Part shown: positions 8,254-20,212 of the stretch, piece by piece
How positions within the stretch are numbered: position 1 is the stretch's first letter
How the letters are laid out: each line of letters starts with the position of its first letter
NCBI RefSeq assembly: GCF_000407165.1
Contig: NZ_KE136479.1
Coordinates: 1,313,464-1,377,463, forward strand
DNA: 64,000 nt
Origin: Enterococcus haemoperoxidus ATCC BAA-382
GTDB taxonomy: Bacteria; Bacillota; Bacilli; Lactobacillales; Enterococcaceae
Reading direction: 5' to 3'
Program-made: the position numbers and the translations under genes
The notes under the pieces: generated by a model
Databases searched by the model: none
The model's input: only the letters and a program-made list of their open reading frames with translations
Told to the model about the DNA's origin: nothing

Positions 8254-8787
8254 ATGGACATTAAAATGCTTGTTACCATCTTTGTGGTCAATTTTTCTTA
8301 TATCACATTGAATACGATCCGTTTTATGCTAACAATGAAAGGTTATCGTTTGATTGCACCTTTAGTCAGTATGGCCGAAATCACTATCTATGTATTAGGT
8401 CTAAGCATGGTGTTAAATCGATTGGATAACCCATTGAATCTAGTTGTCTATGCACTTGGTTATGCTGTTGGAATCAGTGTAGGAATTAAAATCGAAGACT
8501 ATTTAGCTTTAGGCTATATTATGGTCACAGCAATCCTACCCTCTTCCACTGAACAATTAAATCTACCCGAAACGTTACGAGAACATGGCTATGGAGTGAC
8601 TCAAAGCTTTGGAGCTGGACGCGAAGGTGAGCGAATGATTTTAGAGATTCTCTCTCCTCGTAAAAATGAACGTAGCTTGTATAAACTTATCAATGAGAAA
8701 GAGCCTAGAGCGTTTATTATCTCCTATGAACCTAAATTTATCTCAGGAGGTTTTTGGACGAAAAAAGTTCGTAAAAGGAATAATTAA
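8254..8787 (+). CDS. UPF0316 family membrane protein (DUF5698 plus DUF2179)
   Basis: This 177-residue protein has three membrane helices in the first 85 residues and a soluble C-terminal domain (about 95-170) of the DUF2179 type, with the pattern GAGREGERMILEI. It resembles the UPF0316 family typified by Bacillus YebE; no function is established. An AGAGG ribosome site precedes ATG 8254, and a TATAAT box lies at 8210-8215. It is a single-gene unit, divergent from cls and closed by a terminator. Confidence 0.8.
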   Translation: MDIKMLVTIFVVNFSYITLNTIRFMLTMKGYRLIAPLVSMAEITIYVLGLSMVLNRLDNPLNLVVYALGYAVGISVGIKIEDYLALGYIMVTAILPSSTEQLNLPETLREHGYGVTQSFGAGREGERMILEILSPRKNERSLYKLINEKEPRAFIISYEPKFISGGFWTKKVRKRNN

Positions 8788-8788
8788 T

Positions 8789-8832
8789 TAAATACCGCAT
8801 CTTGGTTAATAAAACGAGGATGCGGTATTTAA
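8789..8832 (+). terminator. Terminator after the UPF0316 gene
   Basis: A 12-bp stem (AAATACCGCATC against GATGCGGTATTT) with T-richness on the plus strand and an A-run on the left, so it may serve both strands. Confidence 0.85.
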
Positions 8833-8871
8833 TTTCCCTTCTTATAGTTTACATAATAAAATTATAGTAAT

Positions 8872-9807
8872 CTATAATTTGAAATAACTAATATGATCAA
8901 GTTCAGGTAAACAATTTTTAAACAATACACTGTATAGTTGCTGCTTAAAAAATATCCGTTGATTCTGATTGTGGATCGTTTTCCATAATGGTGGTAATTC
9001 TATTTGGAGTTTGTCTAAGATAGTCTGGATTTCATCACAAGCACACTCACTGTCTATAATCGGAACAGCAAGAAATAATTGATTTTCTGTATTTCGTTTC
9101 AGATCACCTGTCATTATGAGCGCCTCTTGGAAAATATTTTGTTTATCGACTCTGGTCTTATTTCGTTTGATAGAACGTATCACTTTTTGAATTTGGGGAA
9201 TAAAATAATTGATATCTACATCCCCAATTACATTCTGTAACACCTCAAAATTTTGCGGTAAGTCTTTTCTTCTTGAAAGTAAATTGAAATAATTTGCCAA
9301 ATCTAGTGGAACAAGACTGTCCGTATAAATAGAAACAAAGCGCAACGAATCGTTCCCCTCTTCCCTTCTACGGAATATAGGTTGGCTTTCTGGAGAAGCT
9401 TTAACACCAAAAAAATAATTATCTTGCTCATCTTCAAAAAGCAACATCCAAAGCCATTCACCAAATACAAAACAATTATTTAACATTGAGCTTTCTTGAG
9501 TAATATTCCGAAATGCTCTAGTGATTGAATCCGGGAGTTGTATGGATTTATCCATAGTATAAATAGGAAAAGTTAAAGAATATCTTCTATTCTTTCGTTC
9601 AAGAAGATTGTATTTGATCAATTTATCTAAGTATAATTCCAAATTGCTATCTGTTGGTATTGCTGCTTTTATTTGACGTAAAATAACTTCTTGTTCTTTG
9701 TGTTCTGAAAGATACTCTACTATCTTAGCGAACAAGGGATCACAGATGAGTTTATTTAAGTCTTCTTCATTTTTATTTGACGCAAAATAATAGGATGTAA
9801 ATTCCAT
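8872..9807 (-). CDS. Uncharacterised 311-residue protein with winged-helix-like N-terminus
   Basis: I do not firmly recognise this protein. Residues 20-80 (KIVEYLSEHKEQEVILRQIK, then LDKLIKYNLLERKNRRYSLT) look like a winged-helix DNA-binding domain, and the rest is an alpha/beta soluble region without membrane segments. It might belong to the DUF1803 group that I recall near pyruvate formate-lyase genes, but this is from memory only. It lies just downstream of ppaC, beyond a terminator. A regulatory role is only a guess. Confidence 0.7.
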   Translation of the reverse strand: MEFTSYYFASNKNEEDLNKLICDPLFAKIVEYLSEHKEQEVILRQIKAAIPTDSNLELYLDKLIKYNLLERKNRRYSLTFPIYTMDKSIQLPDSITRAFRNITQESSMLNNCFVFGEWLWMLLFEDEQDNYFFGVKASPESQPIFRRREEGNDSLRFVSIYTDSLVPLDLANYFNLLSRRKDLPQNFEVLQNVIGDVDINYFIPQIQKVIRSIKRNKTRVDKQNIFQEALIMTGDLKRNTENQLFLAVPIIDSECACDEIQTILDKLQIELPPLWKTIHNQNQRIFFKQQLYSVLFKNCLPELDHISYFKL

Positions 9808-9842
9808 GGTTGTATCACTCTTTCTTGTTTAACCTTGATAAT

Positions 9843-9888
9843 AATAAAAACTACAGCTGGAGTTTTTATTACACCACCTGTAGTTTAT
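9843..9888 (-). terminator. Terminator after ppaC
   Basis: On the minus strand AACTACAG pairs with CTGTAGTT followed by five T, between ppaC and the next gene. Confidence 0.75.
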
Positions 9889-9918
9889 TAAGTTCCTAAA
9901 TCAGATGTATGTCACCTT

Positions 9919-10845
9919 TTAACTAAATGCTTCAGTTAATTGAGGAACAACTTGTTTTTTACGAGAAACAACACCGTTTAAAAATGCTCGATTATTATCT
10001 AGTTTTATTTTAAAGGCTGCTTCTACTTTATCTAATGAATCTCCGATTACTAATAATTCAGAATCGCTGTTTAAAATGTTTGTAATGATCAATACAAATA
10101 AATCATAACCATTTGCAGCATTTGCACTATTCATTGCAGCTTCTAACTCACCTTGACGATTTAAAACTTCATTTAGGTCAACTGTATTGACTTGCGCGAT
10201 TCGGACATTCTTATCCCCCATAGGGAAGCTTTTAGCATCTAAATCTAATAATGTTTCAGCAGATTTATCACTCAAATTTGTGCCAGCTTTTAACATATCT
10301 AAACCATAACCATTTAAATTGATTTCTGCGATATCTGCTAGTTCGTTTGCTGCATCAATGTCTTCTTGAGTACATGTTGGTGATTTGAATAATAATGTAT
10401 CTGAAATAATCGCTGATACCATCATTCCAGCAATTTGCTTAGGAATTGTAACGTTATTTTCTTTAAAGAGTTTTAAAACGATCGTACTGGTACAACCGAC
10501 AGGTTCTGCACGATAATACAACGGATCTGCAGTTTCGAAGTTAGCGATACGATGGTGATCAACGACCGCAAGAATAGTTAATTCTGCAATATCAGAGATA
10601 CTTTGTTGAAATTCATTATGATCAACTAGCATTACTTGGTTTGTTTCCCCCGCTGCACTTTCAACTACTCTTGGTGCGTCTACATTAAAATAATCTAGTG
10701 CGTATTGTGTTTCTTCACTGGGTGTTCCTAAAGCAACTGGTTCTGTATCTTTTCCTAGTTCTTTTTGTAAGTAGGCAAAGCTAATTGCTGCTCCAATTGC
10801 ATCTGTATCGGGGTTTTGGTGTCCAAAAACAAGAATTTTTGACAT
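9919..10845 (-). CDS. ppaC: Manganese-dependent inorganic pyrophosphatase (family II)
   Basis: The 308-residue DHH-family enzyme hydrolyses pyrophosphate to phosphate in the cytoplasm. The metal motifs are in order: GHQNPDTDA at 8-16, LVDHNE near 73, VDHHRI near 95, and [10 protein letters not shown] near 148. The C-terminal DHHA2 domain ends with the substrate-binding [10 protein letters not shown]. Length matches Bacillus and streptococcal PpaC (about 309). The gene follows pflA after a terminator, so it probably has its own promoter. Confidence 0.95.
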   Translation of the reverse strand: MSKILVFGHQNPDTDAIGAAISFAYLQKELGKDTEPVALGTPSEETQYALDYFNVDAPRVVESAAGETNQVMLVDHNEFQQSISDIAELTILAVVDHHRIANFETADPLYYRAEPVGCTSTIVLKLFKENNVTIPKQIAGMMVSAIISDTLLFKSPTCTQEDIDAANELADIAEINLNGYGLDMLKAGTNLSDKSAETLLDLDAKSFPMGDKNVRIAQVNTVDLNEVLNRQGELEAAMNSANAANGYDLFVLIITNILNSDSELLVIGDSLDKVEAAFKIKLDNNRAFLNGVVSRKKQVVPQLTEAFS

Positions 10846-10887
10846 AAAAATAGTTCACTCCTTCTTTTTCTTCATTATTAATAATAA

Positions 10888-10937
10888 CAAAAAATAGAAA
10901 AGAAACAACAATAATTGCCGCTCTTTTCTATTTTTAT
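10888..10937 (-). terminator. Terminator after pflA
   Basis: On the minus strand a 13-bp stem (AAAATAGAAAAGA against its complement) ends in a T-run. Confidence 0.8.
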
Positions 10938-10940
10938 AGA

Positions 10941-11705
10941 CTATCTTGATGTATAACCTTGATAGTCATTGACATGAAGCAATTTTTTAGCATTTGCTAC
11001 ACGATCATCTTTCGGTGGTTCAATCCCTTCAAGCGGATAATCTAAACCTAATTCGTCCCATTTATACTTGCCCATTACATGATATGGCAAAACTTCGACT
11101 TTATCGACATTTTTTAATGTTTTAATAAATGTATCTAAGCGAATCAAGTAGTCATCATAATCACTGCGTTCAGGAACTAATACGTGACGAATCCAAACAG
11201 GTTTACCGATTTCGGAAAGGTATTGGGCCATTTCCAGAATATTTTCGTTTCCTAGTGAAGTAAGTAGCTTATGTTGTTCATTATCAATGTGCTTGATATC
11301 AAATAATAATAAGTCAGTATAGTTCATCAGTTCTTGAAATTGGCTGAAAAATGGTTCTTCTCTTGTGAAAGGTTTGCCACAAGTATCAATTGTTGTATGT
11401 ATTCCTTTTTCTTTCGCTTTTTTAAATAAGTCTGTTAAGAATTCTAATTGAAGTAATGGCTCACCGCCACTTACAGTGATTCCGCCTTTTTCGCCCCAAT
11501 AAGAACGATATTTGATAGCTTCATCTAAAACTTCATCAGTCGTAACTACGCGTCCGCCAGAACCGATTTTCCAAGTATCAGGGTTATGGCAAAATTGGCA
11601 ACGCATGCGGCAACCTTGTGTAAATACGATGAAACGAACACCGGGACCATCAACCGTTCCAAAATTTTCTGTAGAATGGATTCTACCAGTTATAGGAGTT
11701 GTCAT
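10941..11705 (-). CDS. pflA: Pyruvate formate-lyase activating enzyme (radical SAM)
   Basis: This 254-residue radical SAM enzyme abstracts a hydrogen from the glycine of pyruvate formate-lyase under anaerobic conditions. The iron-sulfur motif reads CRMRCQFC near residues 32-39, followed by the SAM-binding GGEP segment (VSGGEPLLQ). Length fits the family (about 250). It lies 65 bp downstream of pflB with a hairpin terminator in between, so read-through is probably limited and expression would be lower than pflB. Confidence 0.95.
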   Translation of the reverse strand: MTTPITGRIHSTENFGTVDGPGVRFIVFTQGCRMRCQFCHNPDTWKIGSGGRVVTTDEVLDEAIKYRSYWGEKGGITVSGGEPLLQLEFLTDLFKKAKEKGIHTTIDTCGKPFTREEPFFSQFQELMNYTDLLLFDIKHIDNEQHKLLTSLGNENILEMAQYLSEIGKPVWIRHVLVPERSDYDDYLIRLDTFIKTLKNVDKVEVLPYHVMGKYKWDELGLDYPLEGIEPPKDDRVANAKKLLHVNDYQGYTSR

Positions 11706-11725
11706 TACTCATTCCTCATTTCTTT

Positions 11726-11756
11726 TAAAAAAAGGGCTGACACGAGGTCAACCCTT
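11726..11756 (-). terminator. Intercistronic terminator between pflB and pflA
   Basis: On the minus strand AAGGG-TGAC pairs with GTCA-CCCTT and seven T follow. Its position suggests partial termination that sets the ratio of enzyme to activase. Confidence 0.75.
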
Positions 11757-11770
11757 CAGTTGTTTGTTTA

Positions 11771-14017
11771 TTACAGTCTATCGTGTGAAGTTCTTGAGAT
11801 AACGTCTGCTTGTTGTTCAGGAGTTAAGTCACGGAACTTCACAGCATATCCAGATACACGGATTGTTAAGTTAGGATATTTTTCTGGATGTGCTTGCGCA
11901 TCTAATAATAACTCATTTGTGAACACGTTAACGTTCAAGTGATAACCACCTTTATCGAAGTAGCCATCCATTACGTTACGTAAGTTATCGATTCTTGTGT
12001 CATCATCTTTACCTAAACCGTTAGGATTGATTGTTTGTGTATTAGAGATTCCATCTAATGCACTTGTATATTCTAATCTAGCAGTTGAGTTAAGTGATGC
12101 TAAAAGACCATTTTTCTCACCTAAGAATTTACCATCTTGGTAACTTGGGTTGGCACCTGGTGCTAATGGTTTACCAGCACGACGTCCGTCTGGTGTGTTA
12201 CCAGTCGCTTTACCGTAAACAACGTTGGAAGTGATTGTTAATAATGATGTTGTTGGTTTCGCATTACGGTACGTATGTTGACGTCTGATTTGAGTCATGA
12301 AGTACTCAAGAATCCAGTTAGCCATTGCATCCGCTTCTTCATTATCGTTACCATACGTTGGAAACTCATTTTGAGGAACGTAGTCAATTGCTAAACCGTC
12401 TTCGTCACGGATTACTTTTACATTACCATGTTTAATCGCCATTACTGAATCAGCAGCATGTGAAATCCCTGCAATACCAGTTGCAAATGTGCGTTGTAAG
12501 TTACTTTCCATGAAGGCTAATTGTGCTGCTTCATAAGAATATTTATCATGCATGTAGTGGATAACATTTAATGTATTTACATACAATTCTGCTAACCAGT
12601 CCATGATATCTTTATAACGATCGATAAACTCGTTGTAGTCTAAAGTGTCGCCAGTCATTGGACGGAACTTAGGTGCTACTTGCATTTTAGTTTTTTCGTC
12701 TACCCCACCATTAATTGCATAAAGAACAGCTTTTGCTAAGTTAGCACGAGCACCGAAGAATTGCATATCTTTACCCATAACTGTTGCAGATACACAACAT
12801 GCGATCGCACAGTCATCTGATCCCCAATTAGCACGTAATAGATCGTCATTTTCAAATTGGATAGATGAACTTTGTTTTGCAATTTTAGAAGCAAACGTTC
12901 TGAATCCAACTGGTAAATGTGAAGAGTATAACACAGTTAAGTTAGGTTCTGGAGATGGTCCCATGTTTGTTAATGTGTGCAAGATACGGAAATCACTCTT
13001 CGTTACTAATGAACGTCCGTCTAGCCCCATACCAGCGATTGATAATGTTGCCCAAATTGGGTAACCTGAGAACAATTGGTTATATTCAGGTGTACGAGCA
13101 AATTTAACCATACGCAATTTCATGATCAAGTGATCAATCATTTCTTGTGCTTCAAATTCAGTGATCAATCCTGCTTCTAAATCACGTTGGATATAGATAT
13201 CTAGGAATGCAGAAATACGTCCAATAGACATAGCAGCACCGTTTTGTGATTTGATTGCACCTAAGTAACCAAAGTATAACCATTGGATTGCTTCTTTTGC
13301 GTTTGCAGCTGGTTTAGAAATATCAAAGCCGTAAGTTGATGCCATTTCTTTAAGATCAGCCATTGCTCTGATTTGTTCAGAGATTTCTTCTCTTAAACGA
13401 ATAACATCATCTGTCATTACTTTGTTACCAGTGTTACTTAAATCTTTTTTCTTTTCAGCAATCAAGAAATCCATACCGTATAATGCAATACGACGATAGT
13501 CACCGATGATACGACCACGACCATAAGCATCTGGAAGACCTGTGATGATTTTATTTTTACGAGCTGATCTCATTTCAGGTGTGTAAGCATCGAAAACACC
13601 TTGGTTATGTGTTTTTCTCCACTCTGTAAAGATTTTAGACATTTCTGCATCTACTTCATAACCATTTGAAGTTAAAGAGTTGTTGGCCATGTTGATTCCG
13701 CCAAATGGCATGAATGCTTGTTTTAACGGTACATCTGTTTGTAAACCGACAATTGTTTCTTCTTCTTTGATTAAATATCCTGGTTCATGAGACGTTACAG
13801 TTGCAGGAATATTTGTATCCATGTCGTATACACCATTTTTTTCATGTTGTATTTCAAATAATTCCTGTAATTTTGTCCATAATTTGTCAGTGCTTGGTGC
13901 GATTGGTTCTAGGAAAGAATCATCACCTGTGTACTCAGTGTAGTTTCTTTGAATAAAGTCACGTGTGTCAACTGATTTTTGCCATTTTTCGCCTTTAAAG
14001 CCTTTCCATTGCTCCAT
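11771..14017 (-). CDS. pflB: Pyruvate formate-lyase (formate acetyltransferase)
   Basis: The 748-residue glycyl radical enzyme cleaves pyruvate with CoA into acetyl-CoA and formate in mixed-acid fermentation. The catalytic Cys pair is at residues 407-408 ([10 protein letters not shown]) and the radical-bearing glycine is Gly723 in RVSGYAV near the C-terminus. The protein is full length. An AAGGAGGCC ribosome site precedes the ATG, and a good promoter lies 53-80 bp upstream. It forms a unit with pflA. Confidence 0.97.
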   Translation of the reverse strand: MEQWKGFKGEKWQKSVDTRDFIQRNYTEYTGDDSFLEPIAPSTDKLWTKLQELFEIQHEKNGVYDMDTNIPATVTSHEPGYLIKEEETIVGLQTDVPLKQAFMPFGGINMANNSLTSNGYEVDAEMSKIFTEWRKTHNQGVFDAYTPEMRSARKNKIITGLPDAYGRGRIIGDYRRIALYGMDFLIAEKKKDLSNTGNKVMTDDVIRLREEISEQIRAMADLKEMASTYGFDISKPAANAKEAIQWLYFGYLGAIKSQNGAAMSIGRISAFLDIYIQRDLEAGLITEFEAQEMIDHLIMKLRMVKFARTPEYNQLFSGYPIWATLSIAGMGLDGRSLVTKSDFRILHTLTNMGPSPEPNLTVLYSSHLPVGFRTFASKIAKQSSSIQFENDDLLRANWGSDDCAIACCVSATVMGKDMQFFGARANLAKAVLYAINGGVDEKTKMQVAPKFRPMTGDTLDYNEFIDRYKDIMDWLAELYVNTLNVIHYMHDKYSYEAAQLAFMESNLQRTFATGIAGISHAADSVMAIKHGNVKVIRDEDGLAIDYVPQNEFPTYGNDNEEADAMANWILEYFMTQIRRQHTYRNAKPTTSLLTITSNVVYGKATGNTPDGRRAGKPLAPGANPSYQDGKFLGEKNGLLASLNSTARLEYTSALDGISNTQTINPNGLGKDDDTRIDNLRNVMDGYFDKGGYHLNVNVFTNELLLDAQAHPEKYPNLTIRVSGYAVKFRDLTPEQQADVISRTSHDRL

Positions 14018-14069
14018 TTTTGGGGCCTCCTTAGTACGCTGAAATCTAATGTAACAGCTTTATGTGATT

Positions 14070-14097
14070 AGTATAACACATCGTTGATTTTATGCAA
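14070..14097 (-). promoter_or_regulatory. Sigma-A promoter of pflB
   Basis: On the minus strand TTGCAT (14092-14097) and TATACT (14070-14075) are separated by 16 bp. Further upstream (about 14150-14165) an AAACGCTTTT core weakly resembles a cre site, with three mismatches. Confidence 0.7.
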
Positions 14098-14237
14098 GCC
14101 TTTCCTTACTACATTTTGAACTAATTACGTTTTTTTTCTAGTAAAATATCGATAAACGCTTTTATATCAATGTTTACAATTTGTGATTCGTTTAACTAAT
14201 CAATTGTGCAGTAATTCTACAAGTAAGAAATCTGTTA

Positions 14238-14281
14238 TAAAAAAAGAGGAGACTGTACTAGTACAGTCTCCTCTTTTTTAG
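14238..14281 (-). terminator. Terminator after parC
   Basis: A perfect inverted repeat of about 20 bp per arm centred on ACTAGT, with A- and T-runs at the ends. It closes the parE-parC unit. Confidence 0.9.
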
Positions 14282-14305
14282 AATTATATAGAACAGTTAA
14301 ACATC

Positions 14306-16783
14306 TTACTTAGCGTCCTCTTCTTTTGCTTCCAATTCTGCAGTATGCATTTCATGAACTTCCAGAATTTCGCCATCTTGTTTTTCATCAAGCATAAAGG
14401 AACCATTGGAAGTTCGATCATTGATTGGGTACTTTTGGGAGTCAATCGTATACTGTCCGCCATTTTGTGTTGTAACTAATAATTCTAATGGGCTGCTTTC
14501 AGACATAAAGGTTACACGATGAGGATTTTTTTTCAATTCTCTAAGTACCATCAAGCCGCGTTTGGCCCGTCCGAGTTGAGGTAACTCTTGAGCTAGCATT
14601 CGTTTGATGCTTCCTCGTTGTGTTAACATCACAATTGGTGTATCACCATCTTCATGAACCAACAAGCCGTTCACTACGTAATCTTGCTCTTTTAAATTCA
14701 TTGCTTTGACACCAGCAGCCTTAGCACCGACTACGGGGACTTCTTCTAACGGATAACGTAAGCCGAAACCACGATGACTTACTAAAAAGACATCTAAGAT
14801 TTTTTGTTCGTTAGTTAAATAAACATTTACGATCTCATCTGTTTCAGATTTTAATTTCATACAGTTCGTTGGACGACTTTTATAAGTTCTCCAAGGTTCG
14901 AAATCTGTCATTTTACTTTGTTTGATCATACCTTCTTTTGTCATAAAGACAAATGTTTTTGTTGGAGATAGTTCTTTATAGGTATATACAGCAATGATCG
15001 ATTCGTCAACAGACAGATTTAAAATAGCTTGTGAAATATGTTCACCTATTTCCTTCCATCTCAAATCTGGAAGTTCATGAACTGGTCGATAAATGACATT
15101 GGCTTTATTAGTAATCAATAAGATATGATCTAGCGTATTGACTTCACCTGTATAAAGCAGGAAGTCTCCGTCCTTCATGCCAACCTCTTCCGGTTTTGAC
15201 GCACTGTACGAACGTAAACTACTACGTTTGATATACCCTTCGTGTGTAACAGTTACGACAACATCTTCTTGAGCGATTAGAACTTTTGTATCGATCTTGA
15301 TTTCTTGAATTTCATTTTCGATTTGTGTTAGGCGCGGATTGCCATATTGTTTTTTAACTTCCCGTAATTCTTTTTTCATGACGCTAAATAATTCTTTTTC
15401 GTCACTTAGGATTTTGGTCAATTCAGTAACTAGTTGATTCAGTTCTTCGGCTTCTTTTTCAAGCTGAGTGATATCTGTGTTAGTTAAACGATACAACTGT
15501 AACGTAACAATGGCTTCTGCTTGCTCTTCGGTAAATGCATAGGCTTTGACTAAATTCATCTTAGCATCTTTTTTGTCTTTACTACCACGAATCGTTTCGA
15601 TTACTTTGTCTAATATTGATAAAGCTTTAATCAAACCTGCAACAATGTGCTGACGCTTTTTAGCTTTATTCAACTCGAATTGGCTTCGGTTGGTAATTAC
15701 TTGCTTGCGGTGGGTAATGTAGCTGTCTAAAATTCGTTTTAGGCCAACTTGTTGTGGTGTCATGTTATCGATCGCAACCATATTGAAGTTGTAATTGATT
15801 TGTAATTCAGTATTTTTGAATAGGTAGTTTAAAATACCTTCAGCATTTGTATCTTTTTTTAATTCAATGGCAATTTGCAATCCAGTACGGTCACTTTCGT
15901 CACGAACCTCAGCGATACCATCAATTTTTTTGTTCAAGCGAACTTCATCCATTTTTTTGACCAAGGTTGCTTTATTGACTTCATAAGGGATTTCAGTGAC
16001 AATGATTTGTTGTTTTCCACCTTTTAGAGGTTCAATTCTTGTTTTTGAACGAAGAATCACTTTCCCTCTACCAGTTTCGTAAGCCTTTTTGATTTCTTCT
16101 TTTCCTTGTAAGATACCACCTGTTGGAAAATCAGGTCCGGGAATAAATTCCATCAGCTTGTCTAACGTCGCATTTGGGTGGTCGATCAAGTGAATCGTAC
16201 CATCAATGATTTCAGCTAAATTGTGCGTAGGAATTTCTGTTGCATAACCTGCGGAGATTCCTGTCGAACCGTTTACAAGTAAATTAGGATATTTAGCGGG
16301 TAAAACAGTTGGTTCTTTTTCGGTATCATCAAAGTTCCATACGAAATCTACTGTTTCTTTTTCGATATCTTTTAAAAGCTCTCCACTTAGTTCAGATAAG
16401 CGAGCTTCGGTATAACGCATTGCGGCTGGTGGGTCACCGTCCATACTTCCGTTATTTCCGTGCATTTCAATCAAGACTTCACGAAGCTTCCAGTCCTGAC
16501 TTAAACGAACCATGGCTTCATATATACTACTATCACCATGAGGATGATAATTCCCCATGATATTTCCGACAGACTTTGCGGATTTTCTAAAGCTTTTTTC
16601 AAAGGTATTTCCATCTTTGTTCATGGAAAATAAAATTCTACGCTGTACAGGCTTTAACCCATCACGAATATCAGGTAGGGCCCGTTCTTGAATGATATAT
16701 TTGGAATATCTTCCAAAACGATCGCCCATTACTTCTTCAAGCGTCAATTCTTGAATATCCTGGCGTTTTTCCAAATTTGTCAC
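14306..16783 (-). CDS. parC: DNA topoisomerase IV subunit A
   Basis: Topoisomerase IV with ParE decatenates daughter chromosomes. The catalytic Tyr124 lies in AMRYTEARL and the quinolone-resistance region reads HPHGDSSIYEA, with Ser85 and Glu89 corresponding to the sensitive-type E. coli Ser80 and Glu84. The C-terminal beta-pinwheel repeats fill roughly 500-800. It begins 3 bp after parE. The frame starts at GTG 16783, but GGGAG abuts that codon; a TTG at 16774 lies eight bases from GGGAG and may be the real start, giving MEKRQDIQEL. Confidence 0.95.
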   Translation of the reverse strand: MTNLEKRQDIQELTLEEVMGDRFGRYSKYIIQERALPDIRDGLKPVQRRILFSMNKDGNTFEKSFRKSAKSVGNIMGNYHPHGDSSIYEAMVRLSQDWKLREVLIEMHGNNGSMDGDPPAAMRYTEARLSELSGELLKDIEKETVDFVWNFDDTEKEPTVLPAKYPNLLVNGSTGISAGYATEIPTHNLAEIIDGTIHLIDHPNATLDKLMEFIPGPDFPTGGILQGKEEIKKAYETGRGKVILRSKTRIEPLKGGKQQIIVTEIPYEVNKATLVKKMDEVRLNKKIDGIAEVRDESDRTGLQIAIELKKDTNAEGILNYLFKNTELQINYNFNMVAIDNMTPQQVGLKRILDSYITHRKQVITNRSQFELNKAKKRQHIVAGLIKALSILDKVIETIRGSKDKKDAKMNLVKAYAFTEEQAEAIVTLQLYRLTNTDITQLEKEAEELNQLVTELTKILSDEKELFSVMKKELREVKKQYGNPRLTQIENEIQEIKIDTKVLIAQEDVVVTVTHEGYIKRSSLRSYSASKPEEVGMKDGDFLLYTGEVNTLDHILLITNKANVIYRPVHELPDLRWKEIGEHISQAILNLSVDESIIAVYTYKELSPTKTFVFMTKEGMIKQSKMTDFEPWRTYKSRPTNCMKLKSETDEIVNVYLTNEQKILDVFLVSHRGFGLRYPLEEVPVVGAKAAGVKAMNLKEQDYVVNGLLVHEDGDTPIVMLTQRGSIKRMLAQELPQLGRAKRGLMVLRELKKNPHRVTFMSESSPLELLVTTQNGGQYTIDSQKYPINDRTSNGSFMLDEKQDGEILEVHEMHTAELEAKEEDAK

Positions 16784-16786
16784 TCC

Positions 16787-18874
<2,088 letters not shown>

Positions 18875-18933
18875 TTATACTTGAATTATAGGGCCAAAGG
18901 CCACATCATTACAATAATACTCTAAAAACTCTC

Positions 18934-18970
18934 AAAAAAAAAGAGCTTTCCTAAACGGCCACTCTTTCTT
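18934..18970 (-). terminator. Weak terminator after the CoA-binding protein gene
   Basis: On the minus strand AAAGAG pairs with CTCTTT around an imperfect inner stem, followed by nine T. Confidence 0.55.
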
Positions 18971-18984
18971 AAGATATTTTGCAT

Positions 18985-19410
18985 CTATTTCGGCATTTCA
19001 GCTAATTCAATTTTGATGCAACGATTCATTATAATAGCATTTCTTCCTGCTTTTTTCAACATTTCAGCTGCTTCTTCACTTTCTAAGCCTAATTGAGCCC
19101 AAAAAACTTTTGCCTTTGTTTCTATGAAATCTTGAGCGACTTCAGGTAAAAATTCACTTCGACGGAAAATATCCACGATATCGATTTGGCCTGGTATATC
19201 TTGTAATTTTTCATAGACTTTCTCACCTAAGATTTCTTGTCCAGCTAATATTGGGTTTACAGGAATGATTTCGTAGCCATATTCTTGTAGTAATTTCGCA
19301 ATTTTATAACTTGTGCGGTCTTCTTTTGCGCTCAGTCCAACGACTGCGATCCGTTTGGCTTGTTTTAAGTAGTCAAAAATTTGTTCTTGTGATGGATTTT
19401 CTATAGGCAT
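18985..19410 (-). CDS. CoA-binding domain protein (YccU/YccT type)
   Basis: This 141-residue protein is a single CoA-binding Rossmann domain (CoA_binding_2 family). The nucleotide loop reads VVGLSAKEDRTSY near residue 25 and the conserved FRRSEF and FWAQLG segments follow. Relatives are known as stand-alone CoA-binding proteins without a clear function. The start is moved to the ATG at 19410, eight bases after AAAGGA; the longer frame from 19419 has no room for a ribosome site. It precedes parE on the same strand, separated by a weak terminator. Confidence 0.82.
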   Translation of the reverse strand: MPIENPSQEQIFDYLKQAKRIAVVGLSAKEDRTSYKIAKLLQEYGYEIIPVNPILAGQEILGEKVYEKLQDIPGQIDIVDIFRRSEFLPEVAQDFIETKAKVFWAQLGLESEEAAEMLKKAGRNAIIMNRCIKIELAEMPK

Positions 19411-19526
19411 TTTAATCATCCTTTCTAATTTCTCTTAACTTCATTATACAACGAATATTTAATTATTGTTAGCTGTTTCTATTCATGATAAAATAAATGC
19501 TAGTTTGAACAGAAAGAGGTTGCTCA

Positions 19527-20159
19527 ATGAAATTCTTCGTGCTATTAGTTATCGCCTATCTATTAGGTTCCATTCCTTCAGGTGTTTGGGTTGGAAAACT
19601 CTTTTTTAAAAAGGATCTTCGTCAATTTGGTAGCGGTAATACAGGAACAACAAATACGTTTAGAGTTCTAGGAAAAAAAGCTGGTATAACGGTTCTGCTC
19701 ATGGATATTTTAAAAGGAACCTTAGCAACTAGTTTACCTCTGCTATTTTCTTTGAATGTTAATCCTTTAGTTTTTGGTGTTGCAGCAGTTTTAGGTCATA
19801 CGTTTCCGATTTTTGCAAATTTCAAAGGAGGAAAAGCCGTTGCAACTAGCGCAGGGATGATTTTAGCTTACAATCCAGCATTTTTTGTTTATTCTGCCTT
19901 GATTTTTATTATTATGTTATATGTTACCAGCATGGTGAGTTTGACTAGTATGATCAGCGCTGTATTGATTACTCTTTCAACGATTATTCTTCCATTTGCT
20001 ATTCCGGCTATTTTGCCTGAGTTTGACTGGTTATTGACTTTGATTGCCTTAGCATTAACGATTTTTATTTTCATTCGTCACAAAGATAATATAAAACGAA
20101 TCAAAGATGGTACTGAAAGTCGTGTATCTTTCGGATTAGGTGCAAAAAAAGAAAACTAA
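19527..20159 (+). CDS. plsY: Acyl-phosphate:glycerol-3-phosphate acyltransferase
   Basis: The 210-residue integral membrane enzyme makes lysophosphatidic acid from acyl-phosphate, the first membrane step of phospholipid synthesis. The three conserved loops are present: GSGNTGTTN near 37, FKGGKAVAT near 101, and RHKDNIKRIKDGTE near 183. Five hydrophobic segments fit the family. An AAGAGG ribosome site precedes the ATG. It is divergent from the CoA-binding gene and parE, the arrangement common in firmicutes. Confidence 0.95.
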   Translation: MKFFVLLVIAYLLGSIPSGVWVGKLFFKKDLRQFGSGNTGTTNTFRVLGKKAGITVLLMDILKGTLATSLPLLFSLNVNPLVFGVAAVLGHTFPIFANFKGGKAVATSAGMILAYNPAFFVYSALIFIIMLYVTSMVSLTSMISAVLITLSTIILPFAIPAILPEFDWLLTLIALALTIFIFIRHKDNIKRIKDGTESRVSFGLGAKKEN

Positions 20160-20205
20160 AAACTAGGACATGAAGTTTTGTGATACTTCGTGTCCTAGTT
20201 TTGTA
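20156..20205 (+). terminator. Terminator after plsY
   Basis: A long stem (AACTAGGACATGAAGT against ACTTCGTGTCCTAGTT) followed by a short T-run. It may also serve the convergent epimerase-like gene. Confidence 0.8.
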
Positions 20206-20212
20206 TTCATCA

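Noticed and set aside
14055-14080. TGTG-N10-CACA dyad over the pflB promoter as a Rex or CRP/FNR site
   Set aside because: The spacing is 10 bases; Rex sites have 8 between TGTG and CACA and CRP-type sites 6 between TGTGA and TCACA. The match is not good enough to list.
14306-16783. Possible fluoroquinolone-resistance change in parC
   Set aside because: The resistance region reads HPHGDSSIYEA, with Ser and Glu at the two hot positions, which is the sensitive type.
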